64,000 nt of DNA, taken from contig OX442314.1 of assembly GCA_949358305.1 (NCBI GenBank), positions 7,433,060 to 7,497,059 of the forward strand. The letters are read 5' to 3'. This DNA comes from Strigamia acuminata (taxonomy: Eukaryota; Arthropoda; Chilopoda; Geophilomorpha; Linotaeniidae). Position numbers and translations under genes: made by a program. The notes under the pieces were generated by a model that was given only the letters and a program-made list of their open reading frames with translations, had not been told where the DNA came from and made no database searches. Of this stretch, positions 44,344 to 55,037 are shown piece after piece; within the stretch, counting starts at the first letter, position 1; each line of letters starts with the position of its first letter.

Positions 44344-45796
44344 AGGTTGCAAGCTAAAAGTGAACTTAGGTAAAATTTTGAATTTTGACATTTTTGTTGT
44401 AATTTTTCTTTACCAAGAAAATTATGGCTGAGTTGTATTTTTTCTAACCAGAAAATTATGACTAAATGTCCGCGTTGTAAATTTTTCTTAAAAAAGAAAT
44501 TTATAACCGTTTTGTTCGTGTTGTGATTTTCTTTAACGAGAAAATTACGATTATTGATTTGTTTGTTGTATTTTCTCTCGAAAAAGAAAAAATATAATTA
44601 CAAATTTCACAGTGTTGTTAATATTTTAATCGAAATATTGATTGAACATTGTTTCCCGAGTCTAGTTGCATTTTCCTCACAAGAATGTGTAACAAGTAGA
44701 CTACCGTATGTTATTTATTATTTCGCGAGAAATATAAATAAATGTGCCAGACGTTTGTTGGGTCAATCCTTTTGAATAAAAAGTTTTGATTCTCAACAAA
44801 CAAACAGAAGTTTCTACAACTCGAAGAATTTACGATGCTGTCCATTGTTTAAGTTATTTCTAGCAAAAATGCTTAAACTTTAACTTTTTGTCCGAAAAGT
44901 TAACGACACTTGGATGGTAGTCTGAAAAGGTCATATTTTCTCACCAAAAATGTGACTAATGGTAGTATTTTGTGATTATTTCCCGAAAGGAAATAAAAAC
45001 AATTTTCTCTTTACCAAGAGACTGGAGATTGTCAAGCAGCTGTGGATAATCGGCGATTTTGACTTGTCTTAAAAAACAGGTTAATCTTGCTGACAAGAAT
45101 AGCAAAGTTTAAATTCTCGAAAATAGAATTTGGACCAAAACTCAGTGGGGGGCATATCCAAAAAAGGAGATGCCTTTTTGGGTGATGAATGAGTGACACA
45201 CGTCAAATGTGTCATTCTTTAACTCATCCAATCCCGCTGAACGGATTAACCCAAAAAATCCATTTTTGGGAAGTGTGAAGAACTACTTGCATTCTTGCAT
45301 CCACACTGACTGGACGTCTCTTGACCACTATTTTGGACCGTGACCACCTTGTTCGTTTGGACCATTTTGCATCCGAAAAAGCCGTAAAGTTAAGTGTAAT
45401 TTTGTTAAAACATTGTAGTTTAAAGCGCACCTTCCTAAGCGCTAGTTTAATATAAAAAGTGTATTTCAATTTTGTAGTTTAAGTGTGTTTTGCCCACACC
45501 AAGTTTAAAGAATCAGTTGTACTATTCTTTCTCTAGTTTTAATTTAGGCGTGACTGTTTCTCCGCGCTAGTTGTTGTATTAAAATCCTTCGTACTCCAAT
45601 CTATTTTTAGGGCGTTATTTTCTTGTTGTTTTTCGTGTACCCCACAGTACACGTTTTAACACCAAACCTATCGCCAATTTTTGTTGTTGTTCGATTTTGT
45701 CGGTTACGTACTAAACGGTACGTAATCTCACACCGAATCTATCGCCAATTTTTCAACTTTTCACTTTGTGTTTTCATATTTTTGAACAAAAATATC
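44344..45796 (+). promoter_or_regulatory. Gypsy-2 5' leader with serial stem-loops
   Basis: 1.45 kb without a convincing gene. GTTGT followed by a hairpin recurs at 44396, 44432, 44474, 44520, 44565, 44614 and (GTTGC) 44665. Further perfect stem-loops: 44881-44888/44895-44902, 44930-44939/44947-44956, 44976-44983/44989-44996, 45111-45117/45125-45131. Genomic-RNA packaging, dimerisation or translation control are plausible but unproven roles. Confidence 0.6.
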
Positions 45797-45897
45797 ATGA
45801 CACATCATCGTAATCTGTTCGACACCCTGAATCAGACGAGAGATCAGGAAGACGAGAATCAATCGCGGAACCAGCTTACTCCTATAACGGAGGAAAG

Positions 45898-46363
45898 TGT
45901 TGGTTTGCGATGAATTATTTGCGATAATCATATTTGTTGTGCATTTCCGAGTAGGCACAATAAGCGCGTTACTTCATATATTGGTACGAATGGTCAGCCA
46001 GTTGATTCTGCTTTTTAAACTACGCTTGTTTCGTACTCCAGCTGGCTGTGTCTATGTGATAACGCGCGTCCCGTCGTCTGCTTGTTAAGCGATGATCGTT
46101 TAATTTGGTTTGGTATTGTTTATCCATTACTTTAGTCTTTACGTTGTATTATTGTAAAGAATAAATCTATTTGGTTATACTAATAGATTTGTTCTCGTTG
46201 TTACTCTGTAACCTGAGTTGAGATCAAATAGCCTCAACCCAGATCACTTGTTTTTATGCTTTCATGGTGAATAAAGATGGCGGTCGCGTGTTGCGAACTA
46301 ACCGCACTTTATAATCGGTTTGCAAGTTATTTCCGCATGCTCCAGGTCCAAATACGCTCTTCA
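45898..46363 (+). repeat. Copia 5' LTR
   Basis: TGTTGG...CTCTTCA, 466 bp. AATAAA near 46160 and TTATAA near 46310. Differs from the 3' LTR at only two positions that I can see (46037 region, 46074 region). Confidence 0.95.
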
Positions 46364-46365
46364 AA

Positions 46366-46380
46366 TGGTAGCAGAGGATC
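46366..46380 (+). promoter_or_regulatory. Copia primer-binding site (initiator tRNA-Met)
   Basis: TGGTAGCAGAGGAT is the complement of the 3' end of metazoan initiator tRNA-Met, placed two bases after the LTR. Confidence 0.85.
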
Positions 46381-47484
46381 GGCGACGACCAGCGCCGGCC
46401 AATTTTAGAAGAATTGAAGAGAAACGGACATTTTTCCGACTACGAGAAGTCGCAAAGTGCGCGCCCGCCCAATTCGTCGTGAAAACGAATTTTCGGTGCG
46501 GCAAACGTCTGGATTACGTGTGCGGACCATTCTGCAAAGGAATAGGATTCCAACGGTGTAAGGAATATTTATTTCGAACGATTTAAACTGTATTTTTGCC
46601 GATATAACCGGGCTTTCTCGGGCGGCGCCATTTTTGTTGAGCTTCGCTGCAGAATACGGCGAAGTTAGTGTGTCTACGCGTGTGTACGGACCGGCACACG
46701 CACGCCCAACGATTCTACAACGGAATACGTCGACAGGACGGTATTTTGGAGCGAAGAAACGTCCCAAAACCGTCATTTTTTCGAGAAATCACCGTGAATC
46801 GACGATTTTGTTACGGCGGCCATTTTTCGTCAAAAATAGACGGAAAAACGACGATTTGATTCACCGAGAAGTCCTGCACACGATAAGCGTGTGTGTGGGC
46901 AATTGTTTCCGTATCTCGCACCAGGAAAGCGAGTACGAAGGCGCAGACGGGCGCTACGACGATTTTCTCCGCGCTTACACGGATGTGTGTACGCGGATTG
47001 CACGTCAGCCGATTCCGTGCGAAGACAACGTGAAGCCGACGTTTAATCCAACGTGGGAACCAGTTACGACGCGTGGAACCCGTAACTGGCCAACTTCACA
47101 TCAAAAACTGTATTTTTCGAATTTTTCTCGTGAAACTCTGTTATTTATTAAGGTTTTTGTGTTGGGTCACTTAGAATATTCTGTACCCTTCGGGCAGTCG
47201 CCCCAGTACAGTCTCATTCCAGTCTGGGCTTGTCCGTGGCCAACTAGTCGTCCCGCGTCCCCCAGGTGGGCCGGTCGGAAGCTAGTAGGGCGACCAGATT
47301 TGGGTTTTTCATCTCACTTATTGAGGTGCCCCTTGGGAAGTGTAAAATTATTTCGCCTTCAATTTTTGGGGGCAAATTGCTTCTCCGTGCGACATATTCA
47401 CGTGTATTGTGAATATTTGTGTTTTTCTTCGGAAATTTTGTGATTTAGCGATTTGTGCGTCGTTTTTCGTCGAATTTTCTCAAC
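46381..47484 (+). other. Copia 5' leader
   Basis: Long (1.1 kb) leader between primer site and gag-pol. It contains an open frame of 270 codons (46634-47443) lacking any ATG; no domain recognised. Confidence 0.5.
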
Positions 47485-50400
47485 ATGGCAAGTTGGGATC
47501 GCCGGGACGACTATAAGGACGTGGAAAAATTGAATGGAACGAACTATTCGACGTGGAGTGTTCAAATCCAACTCCTTTTGCAATCATATGGAGTTTGGGG
47601 CCACGTGACTGGCAAGGAGAAGCCCTTGCCAGCCACGGCTTCTGCAAAAGAAGTTAGGGAGTTTGACAAGCGCGAGGAGAAAGCGCGCTCCACCATTTGT
47701 CTGGCTTGTGGAAAAGCCCAACAGGTAGTGGCTGTGGCACACGAAGGGGCCAAAGAGGTTTGGGAAGCGCTCAAAGCTGCTTACCAGCCCACTACCAGGG
47801 CACGCAAAGCCCGACTTCGTCGCGAATTTCTCATGTTGAAACTCCATGAGCAAGAGGAAATGATGGTTTTCCTAGCCAGAGTCGACAGGAAGGCGCTGGA
47901 ACTGAAAGACGTCAAAATAGACATTTCCGACGAATTCCTGGCCTTCCAGTACCTGGATCTGCTGCCACATCAATACGAAACGGTCAAGCAGACGGTCTAC
48001 CACTGGGGAGACCCGGAATTCACCTCGAAGGCCGTCAAAGAACGTTTATTAGGCGAATATAATCGCCTCTACGAGCAAACGGATGAATTTGGTGTTTCAT
48101 TGGGCACAATTGAGAATACGGGTGCCTATTTCACCAAAGGCAGATGGCAACGTGGCCGGGGGGGAAATGCCCCCAGTTCTCCACGCGTCTGTTACAACTG
48201 TGGCGGAACAAATCACTTCGCCCGGGAATGCTCGTCCCCACCAAAACAGCAACAAGGTGCTACGAGAGGAAACCCGACAGGACAGTTCAGCAGGGGCAGT
48301 CAACGAGGGAAGAGTCGTGGGAAGAGCCAGCAGACGGCCAACGTCACGCAAATGGACATTTTTAGCAATTCCCCGGTGTCTTATTTCTCCGCAGCGATTT
48401 GCCAAGAACAACCCCCTGTTGTAGTGTCTTTATTGTCGCATGCGAACTACGATTCGCAATGGTACGTCGACACAGGTGCGACGGACCACTTTTCGTTCAA
48501 CAAAACCTGGTTTTCGGACTTTAAACCATTGACTGGTTATTCTGTTCAACAAGGAGACGGAAAGTCGAAAATTGAAGGCATTGGAAATGTGACTTTAGTT
48601 TCGATTAATGGACAACAAACACGTGAACTAACGTTGAAAAACGTTTATTACGCACCCAACTTCAAAAAGAATTTGATTTCTTTAGGTCGTACGGATGAAG
48701 CTGGGGCGACAACCATTGTGAAAAATGGTAAAATGTTTATTTATGATGTGACAATTGATGACCCTTCTATCACTGCGATCCGTACGAGTGATAGGATGTA
48801 CAAAGTCAATTGTCGCATTAATGCAAAGAATTCTGTAAACACTGTTGCATTGTCTGCGCAACAGAGTGCAACGGTGGCATCTAGTCCACCTTTAGCGGGT
48901 GAAGAAATTGTTAAATCTTTACTAACACACGTTGATTTTAGAACCGCATTAACCCAAAATTTGAGTAAATCAGGGAAACCTGTACCTGCGAGAAAGGGGC
49001 AAGCGAAAACTGCGAATACTGCGCCAGCGATCGTTGCAAACAATGCGAGTATGGAAATTTCGAATCAACAATCGAGTGTTTTGACCGACACACAGTCTAG
49101 CTTAGTAGCCAGCAAGGGCAATAAGCCCAAGGATGCGAAAATTTTGAGAACAATTGTGCAAAACAATTTAACAAATGGAAATGGGGTTGTAAATGGAAAG
49201 AATGCTTCCATTAAACCAGATAAACCCCAAACGATGGACATCTGGCACTCTCGTATGGGACACCTTAATGCAAAGGGAATTGCATTGTTAAACAAATCTA
49301 CTGAAGTGTTTGGTTTGAAGTTGTCCAACACGGAATTGTCGAGTTGTGATGCTTGTTCGATGGCGAAAAGCACACGTGCCAGTTTTCCCCCCATTGCGAC
49401 CATTTCGACCAAAGGGATTTTAGAAATTGTCCATTTAGACGTGTGGGGCCCTTCACCAGTTAGGAGCATAGGTGGGGCGTACTACTATTTGGTCATGGTC
49501 GATGACTTCTCACGATTGATGTGGATCGTGATTATGAAGAAAAAGAGCGAAGTTTTGGGCCATTTTAAGAAGTGGTTAACCGAAATTGAAAGAACGACTT
49601 CTAGGAAAGTCAAGTCGATCAAAACTGACAATGGAGGGGAATTCGTATCCAAACAATGGGATGAATATGCCGGTAGCATTGGGCTGAAGTGTATGCGGAC
49701 GAACGCATACAGCCCTGAGATGAACTCCATCGCTGAAAGAACGAACCGTACCATTCTCGGTGGAATTAGAGCTTTAATGATTGAAAATAGTCTTCCTTCA
49801 TCCCTGTGGGCAGAACTCGCAGTTTCTGTCGTTTACTTAAAGAACCGGTTTCCGCATGCGGGATTGGGTGGGAGGACACCTTATAATGTGTTTTTCAACA
49901 AGAAATTATCCCTACGACATGTCAAATGCATTGGTGCTTTGACTTATGTGCATATCCCTTCGCAGACAAGGGCTGGGAAGTTACAAGAGAGAGCATGGGC
50001 GGGGGCCTTAGTTGGATATGCCTCTTCCACCCGTGGTTATCGGATTTGGGATCCGAACAAAAACCAAGTTTTTCTCTCAAAACACGTTAAAATTTTGGAA
50101 CAGAATTTCTGGTACGAGAAAGTAAAGAATCCCCAATCTGGCCCATCACCTGCTACTGACGATTCAGATTTATCAGGCGAAGAGTCTTGTAATGACTCTG
50201 ACACAGACAGTGTTTATAGCGAACCTATCCCCGAGGAAGAGGTCAAAGTGGTTGAAAAACTCGTGGAGAGACCCATTCAGGCCAGACCACCTGGGGGACC
50301 CGACTATGTAGATGCCATGCAATACATCATTGGAGATATACATGGCCTAAATTTTGATGAAATCGGTGGGGCGAAGGGGGATGATAGGGATTTCTTCAAT

Positions 50401-52329
50401 ATTTATCCCGACGACGATGAAGGAGAAGTTGAAGAGGAAGTTGAGGACCCAGATGCAAGCCCTCAATTGTCGCCCCAATCGTCACCCACACCCCCTCGTC
50501 GGAACCCGCCTAGAAAAGGGAAAGACACTGGCGAACGCACAGCTTCAACGAGTGACTTGTTGCCTCTAGATATGACTTTGTGGCAAAGACGGCAGACTGT
50601 ACGTCAAAGCGGGGCAACAGCTGGGAAAGTTGATGTTTGGTACATCACACCAAAGCACGAGAAGCTCCGCAGCCGTGTTGAGGTTGTCCGTTGGTGCAAA
50701 GCCGAGGGATATGAATATAAATCGGAATTGTTTAACTTCAAAGATGTGACTATCGGTTTTGCTGGTTGCTGCTCTGTCGAGCCGGACACGTACGAAGAAG
50801 CGGTCAAAGGCGCCAGCAAACCTGATTGGGAAAACGCGATGGAAGACGAAATAAATATCTTCAAAGAGCGTGAGGTTTATGTCGAAGTCGACAAAGACCA
50901 AGTTAAAGACAAAACCTTATTGGGATCAAAATGGATATACAAGTTAAAAAGGGATCACACGGGTACGATTAGAAGATATCGTGCTCGTCTCGTTGCACAA
51001 GGCTTCAAGCAGAAGCCAGGCATTGACTTTACTGAGGTATTTTCCCCAGTAGTCAATTTTGTGTTAGTCATGATGTTCTTCTGTGTCTTAGTGGTACTGA
51101 GGGGCTGGCGTGACGTACACCTTGACATTAAGGCCGCATACCTATATGGGGACCTCGACGAAGTGCAATATATCCACATCCCAAAAGGATATCGAACGAC
51201 TGAAAACCAACACAAATGTTGGGAATTGAGAAAGTCTCTTTACGGGCTTCATCAGTCTGGTCGTATGTGGTACCAGCGACTCCACGACCAGCTGATTGAA
51301 ATTGGATTTGAACCGGTCTTGGGTCTCAATTGCGTGTATAGCTTGGGCACTGACGCTATACTTATTTTCTATGTCGATGACATTGTATTGTTTTCAAAAG
51401 ACAACATAGCAGAGGAGTGCGTTTTGGATTGGATTCAACAATCATTTGAGATTGTCAATTTGGGCCCCGTCACCCTTTTGTTAGGGATAGAGTTTTGTAG
51501 GGACGGGGAGAATATCTTTATTCATCAGCGCGCTTATATTGCAAAGTTGTGTAAGCAATATGGGATTGACTCTTGTCATCGAGTTAGAGTGCCTGGCACC
51601 CCGGGCACCATGATCCAAAAGGTTCAGACGGGGGAACGTGTCAATTCGAGTTTTCCGTATCGGTCTCTTGTCGGCAGTTTGCTTTTCATCGCAAGTCGTA
51701 CAAGACCCGATATTTTGTTTTCGGTGATAGTGTTGTCTCAATACAACGAGACTCACTCGACTCGACACGTGAACATGCTGCTCCAAATCCTGCGATACTT
51801 GGGGAACACGCCAAATTTCTCTATCAACTTGGGAAACTGCCAAAGCGAAAATTTGACCGTTTATACGGATGCGTCCTTCGCATTAGACCAGGACAAACGT
51901 CGAAGCTTTGGTGGGCACATCATCTACCTGGGAGGTGTCCCAATCTCATGGAACTGCCATAAGCAGACCATTACAGCACTTTCCATTATGGAAAGCGAAT
52001 TTTTGGCGGTGGTCGATGGTGTAAAGGAGATAATTTGGTTGGAGCGCATATTTGGTGCGGATGTGATGATGGATGGGCTCAACCGGGAAATACCATGTGT
52101 TTACGCTGATTCAATGCCAGCGATCCAATATGCGAAGAATCGCATAGAAAATCGCGCAAACAAACATATTGACGTTAAGTTGCATTTCGTGCGCGACTGG
52201 TTTGAAAAAGGTGTTTTTCGAATCAGACATATCCCGGGAACCCTTAATGTAGCCGACCTTATGACCAAGTGGCTATCTCGCGCAAAACTAGATGCATTGT
52301 GCGAGCATATTTTTGTAGCGGCAAAGTAG
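47485..52329 (+). CDS. Copia Gag-Pol polyprotein
   Basis: Single uninterrupted 1614-residue frame; ATG at 47485 chosen because MASWDRRDDYKDVEKLNGTN starts a typical UBN2-type Gag (the frame is open 10 codons upstream without ATG). Order: Gag to about 230; CCHC knuckle CYNCGGTNHFAREC (about 235-248); aspartic protease DTGATDHF (about 328); integrase with HHCC (WHSRMGHLN about 586, CDACSM about 621) and DDE (D in HLDVWGP, D in KTDNGGEF, E in NSIAERTNR; about 650-755); reverse transcriptase (WIYKLKRD about 1149, YVDDIVLF about 1295); RNase H (YTDASFALD about 1458, ADSMPAIQYAKN near the end). Integrase before RT defines Ty1/copia. No frameshift or stop: probably still coding-competent. Confidence 0.97.
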   Translation: MASWDRRDDYKDVEKLNGTNYSTWSVQIQLLLQSYGVWGHVTGKEKPLPATASAKEVREFDKREEKARSTICLACGKAQQVVAVAHEGAKEVWEALKAAYQPTTRARKARLRREFLMLKLHEQEEMMVFLARVDRKALELKDVKIDISDEFLAFQYLDLLPHQYETVKQTVYHWGDPEFTSKAVKERLLGEYNRLYEQTDEFGVSLGTIENTGAYFTKGRWQRGRGGNAPSSPRVCYNCGGTNHFARECSSPPKQQQGATRGNPTGQFSRGSQRGKSRGKSQQTANVTQMDIFSNSPVSYFSAAICQEQPPVVVSLLSHANYDSQWYVDTGATDHFSFNKTWFSDFKPLTGYSVQQGDGKSKIEGIGNVTLVSINGQQTRELTLKNVYYAPNFKKNLISLGRTDEAGATTIVKNGKMFIYDVTIDDPSITAIRTSDRMYKVNCRINAKNSVNTVALSAQQSATVASSPPLAGEEIVKSLLTHVDFRTALTQNLSKSGKPVPARKGQAKTANTAPAIVANNASMEISNQQSSVLTDTQSSLVASKGNKPKDAKILRTIVQNNLTNGNGVVNGKNASIKPDKPQTMDIWHSRMGHLNAKGIALLNKSTEVFGLKLSNTELSSCDACSMAKSTRASFPPIATISTKGILEIVHLDVWGPSPVRSIGGAYYYLVMVDDFSRLMWIVIMKKKSEVLGHFKKWLTEIERTTSRKVKSIKTDNGGEFVSKQWDEYAGSIGLKCMRTNAYSPEMNSIAERTNRTILGGIRALMIENSLPSSLWAELAVSVVYLKNRFPHAGLGGRTPYNVFFNKKLSLRHVKCIGALTYVHIPSQTRAGKLQERAWAGALVGYASSTRGYRIWDPNKNQVFLSKHVKILEQNFWYEKVKNPQSGPSPATDDSDLSGEESCNDSDTDSVYSEPIPEEEVKVVEKLVERPIQARPPGGPDYVDAMQYIIGDIHGLNFDEIGGAKGDDRDFFNIYPDDDEGEVEEEVEDPDASPQLSPQSSPTPPRRNPPRKGKDTGERTASTSDLLPLDMTLWQRRQTVRQSGATAGKVDVWYITPKHEKLRSRVEVVRWCKAEGYEYKSELFNFKDVTIGFAGCCSVEPDTYEEAVKGASKPDWENAMEDEINIFKEREVYVEVDKDQVKDKTLLGSKWIYKLKRDHTGTIRRYRARLVAQGFKQKPGIDFTEVFSPVVNFVLVMMFFCVLVVLRGWRDVHLDIKAAYLYGDLDEVQYIHIPKGYRTTENQHKCWELRKSLYGLHQSGRMWYQRLHDQLIEIGFEPVLGLNCVYSLGTDAILIFYVDDIVLFSKDNIAEECVLDWIQQSFEIVNLGPVTLLLGIEFCRDGENIFIHQRAYIAKLCKQYGIDSCHRVRVPGTPGTMIQKVQTGERVNSSFPYRSLVGSLLFIASRTRPDILFSVIVLSQYNETHSTRHVNMLLQILRYLGNTPNFSINLGNCQSENLTVYTDASFALDQDKRRSFGGHIIYLGGVPISWNCHKQTITALSIMESEFLAVVDGVKEIIWLERIFGADVMMDGLNREIPCVYADSMPAIQYAKNRIENRANKHIDVKLHFVRDWFEKGVFRIRHIPGTLNVADLMTKWLSRAKLDALCEHIFVAAK

Positions 52330-52335
52330 TTCATC

Positions 52336-52346
52336 GAAGGGGGATT
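52336..52346 (+). promoter_or_regulatory. Copia polypurine tract
   Basis: cgaagggggat immediately before the 3' LTR. Confidence 0.8.
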
Positions 52347-52812
52347 TGTTGGTTTGCGATGAATTATTTGCGATAATCATATTTGTTGTGCATTTCCGAG
52401 TAGGCACAATAAGCGCGTTACTTCATATATTGGTACGAATGGTCAGCCAGTTGATTCTGCTTTTTAAACTACGCTTGTTTCGTACTCCAACTGGCTGTGT
52501 CTATGTGATAACGCGCGTCCCGTTGTCTGCTTGTTAAGCGATGATCGTTTAATTTGGTTTGGTATTGTTTATCCATTACTTTAGTCTTTACGTTGTATTA
52601 TTGTAAAGAATAAATCTATTTGGTTATACTAATAGATTTGTTCTCGTTGTTACTCTGTAACCTGAGTTGAGATCAAATAGCCTCAACCCAGATCACTTGT
52701 TTTTATGCTTTCATGGTGAATAAAGATGGCGGTCGCGTGTTGCGAACTAACCGCACTTTATAATCGGTTTGCAAGTTATTTCCGCATGCTCCAGGTCCAA
52801 ATACGCTCTTCA
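52347..52812 (+). repeat. Copia 3' LTR
   Basis: 466 bp, same ends as the 5' LTR; followed by the target duplication GAAAG. Confidence 0.95.
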
Positions 52813-54995
52813 GAAAGCACGCAGTACGACGCCGACGAGGATTTGCGGGCGTATTGTCGCCACTTCAACTTAGATGTACGTTTCTTCGGTTCGCTGACCG
52901 AAGCCAAACAGTATATGGCTCGCAATCAACAGCCGGGAGGTTCGTCCGACCGTTCCGGCCGATCAGCGGACGAGTTGGAACTGAACCGCGGAGGTATCAA
53001 CGGAGGGCCGCCGGCAACTTACGAGAAGTCGCGTGACCTGCCACCCGCTCCACCTCCATTACGAGTCGTTAATCCTACTTCTCCAAGTAAGGAACAAACG
53101 ACGGAACCAAGTGCATCGACTCCAAAGTCAGATGAACCCCTACTGGTTGAGCGTACGGACAACGTACAACGACCATCTGTAGTGGACAAAGTCGCGAGCG
53201 AGTCGCAGACCATCGTCCTTGAACGGCGTAACCAACAGCCTATTCCTGCACTCCCGCCAGTGTTGGAACAGGAAATTCCGCCGAGGAGAGTTGTTTATCC
53301 ACCTAAACATCCCTCCGAAGCCATACGACGTTTCCAACAAGAAATTAGGGATCAAACCTCAACGTTGAAAACCCCTGTTGATTTCAAGGCACAGCAGGAA
53401 TTTCCGACTAGAAAATTTCCGGCCGATCCGATCGAACGCTTCCAACAACGAGTTCGCGACGAAGTACGAGATGTGGACCCAAATCCAATTCAACCTCATA
53501 CACATTTCGAGTCACCGCGAAGAAGGCCGAACTTGCCTGCCTTGCGTCGGGAGAAGTCGCCGTCGCCAATTATTCCCCGTGCTCAAATAGGATATGAGGA
53601 ATTTCGGCCAAATTACGAAGATTATCGGACGAATCACGGGTATAACTTCCCCAGCCAGGGGAGATTCCGTCGTTCCTCGCCACCGCGACCAGATGAGTTT
53701 CAACGCTCATATTCGCCACCTCCTGCAAGGGGGAGTCGAAGAAATGAACCCCGTCCACCCCAGCCAGGGGGACAAGGGGGACAAGGAGGGCAAGGGGGAC
53801 ATCACGCCGATAATCCCAACTTGCTCCCTCCCGGTTATTTTCAACGTTCATATTCTCCACCGCCACGGAGGGGAAACAGCGCGAGTAGCACTGCTCCCAC
53901 CCTGTCGCAAGACGACATGAACTTACTAGTTCAGAGATTGTCGGGAAATGTGCGAAATACCCAATCGCAACCGCAACCAAATAGGAAATTCATCTGTAAA
54001 GGAATAGAAATCCCAGCTTTTGAAGGAAAGCAGGAAGACGTGTCAAGATTTTTGGAAGTCGTGAAATCAGTTTCAATGTTACGAGAAATAACATTGGACA
54101 ACATGGTACATGAAATCATTCCAGGTTATTTACTGGGCCATGCGCAAACATGGTTCAAACAAGAGAAACGACGTTTCACAAGTTGGGAAATTTTCGAGGA
54201 CGCTTTTCTAAGACGTTTCGATCTCGTCCCGCTCACGCGAGCAAGACGACTGAAAAACGTAATCCAGAGAGCTGACGAAAGCTTATATGATTTTCTGTTG
54301 CGTTTTTCCAAAGCGCAAGGGAAAATTGCACCCGGAAGCAGAGAAGGTATAGACCACCTGTTCGATAATGTAACTGATGAAAGCTTTATGTTATTGATGA
54401 ACAAGGACCTGTACGGTGAAAGTACAGTCGAAGAAATCATTTATTTCGTGGGAAAACATCGCTGTATGTTTGAAAACAAAAAGCAACATTCGGCGCGTCT
54501 CGAGTTTGACAACAGCGAATTCCCAACATCCAATGCCTCGACAAAGGCAAAAGATAACAAATTCGCATCTAAACCATCACTCAAGAGTTCCACTGTCGGT
54601 TATGAACCAAATACCCAAGTGGAAAGTGACATTGAAGTTGATAGTGGAGACGAAGAATCGATGGAGACCATCTATATTAACCACATGGAGACCAAGTCCG
54701 GGAAGTGTTTTTACTGTTATGAAACAGGGCACTTCAAACGGGAATGCCCGAAATGGCTAAATAAGAATAAAGCAGATTCCGCAAATAAACGTCCGGCGAG
54801 CTCACAAGCTACGCCCGATGATGTAAAACGGCCTAGACCTAACTGGGTTACGACCGAACTTCTGGACAAGAAACTAGGCGATTTACAATCAACATTGCAG
54901 TCGTCTCTTCAAAAGTCCCTTCACAGCTCAGTTACCGATCTACTTACAAAATTCTTGAAAGCTCCTACAAGCTCGACAGAAAAAGCAGAGGAGTC

Positions 54996-55037
54996 AAAAA
55001 ACTGTTAAGGGGGGTTGAACCAACCATTTCAGCCCCC
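54996..55037 (+). promoter_or_regulatory. Programmed -1 frameshift signal between gag and pol
   Basis: Slippery heptamer A AAA AAC (54996-55002) sits in the gag frame two codons before its stop. Six bases later a GGGGGG run (55009-55014) can pair with CCCCC (55033-55037), with ggtt/aacc inside. The -1 frame is the pol frame, open without stop from here on. This is the classical retroviral arrangement. Confidence 0.8.

Larger units (their letters stand above)
45898..52812 (+). mobile_element. Intact Copia retrotransposon
   Basis: 466-bp LTRs, tRNA-Met primer site, one long ORF, purine tract, and 5-bp target duplications GAAAG at 45893-45897 and 52813-52817. Nested in Gypsy-2 gag. Confidence 0.97.
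45797..55008 (+). pseudogene. Gypsy-2 gag, split by Copia insertion
   Basis: Capsid/nucleocapsid polyprotein. The first 33 codons lie at 45797-45897; the frame resumes at 52818 and runs to TAA at 55006. The interruption is exactly the Copia element plus its 5-bp duplication, and the two parts are in phase across the pre-insertion site. The long middle is Pro/Arg-rich with FQRSYSPPP repeats. A retrotransposon gag domain follows (about 53990-54480: PAFEGKQEDVSRFLE, HAQTWFKQEKRRF, FLRRF) and one CCHC knuckle (CFYCYETGHFKRECP, about 54706-54750). Disrupted, so this copy cannot make full Gag. Frame 52726-52817 is Copia LTR, not gag. Confidence 0.9.

Noticed and set aside
52726-52817. N-terminal extension of Gypsy-2 gag from the frame start at 52726
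   Set aside because: This part is Copia LTR; the true gag start is at 45797, upstream of the insertion.
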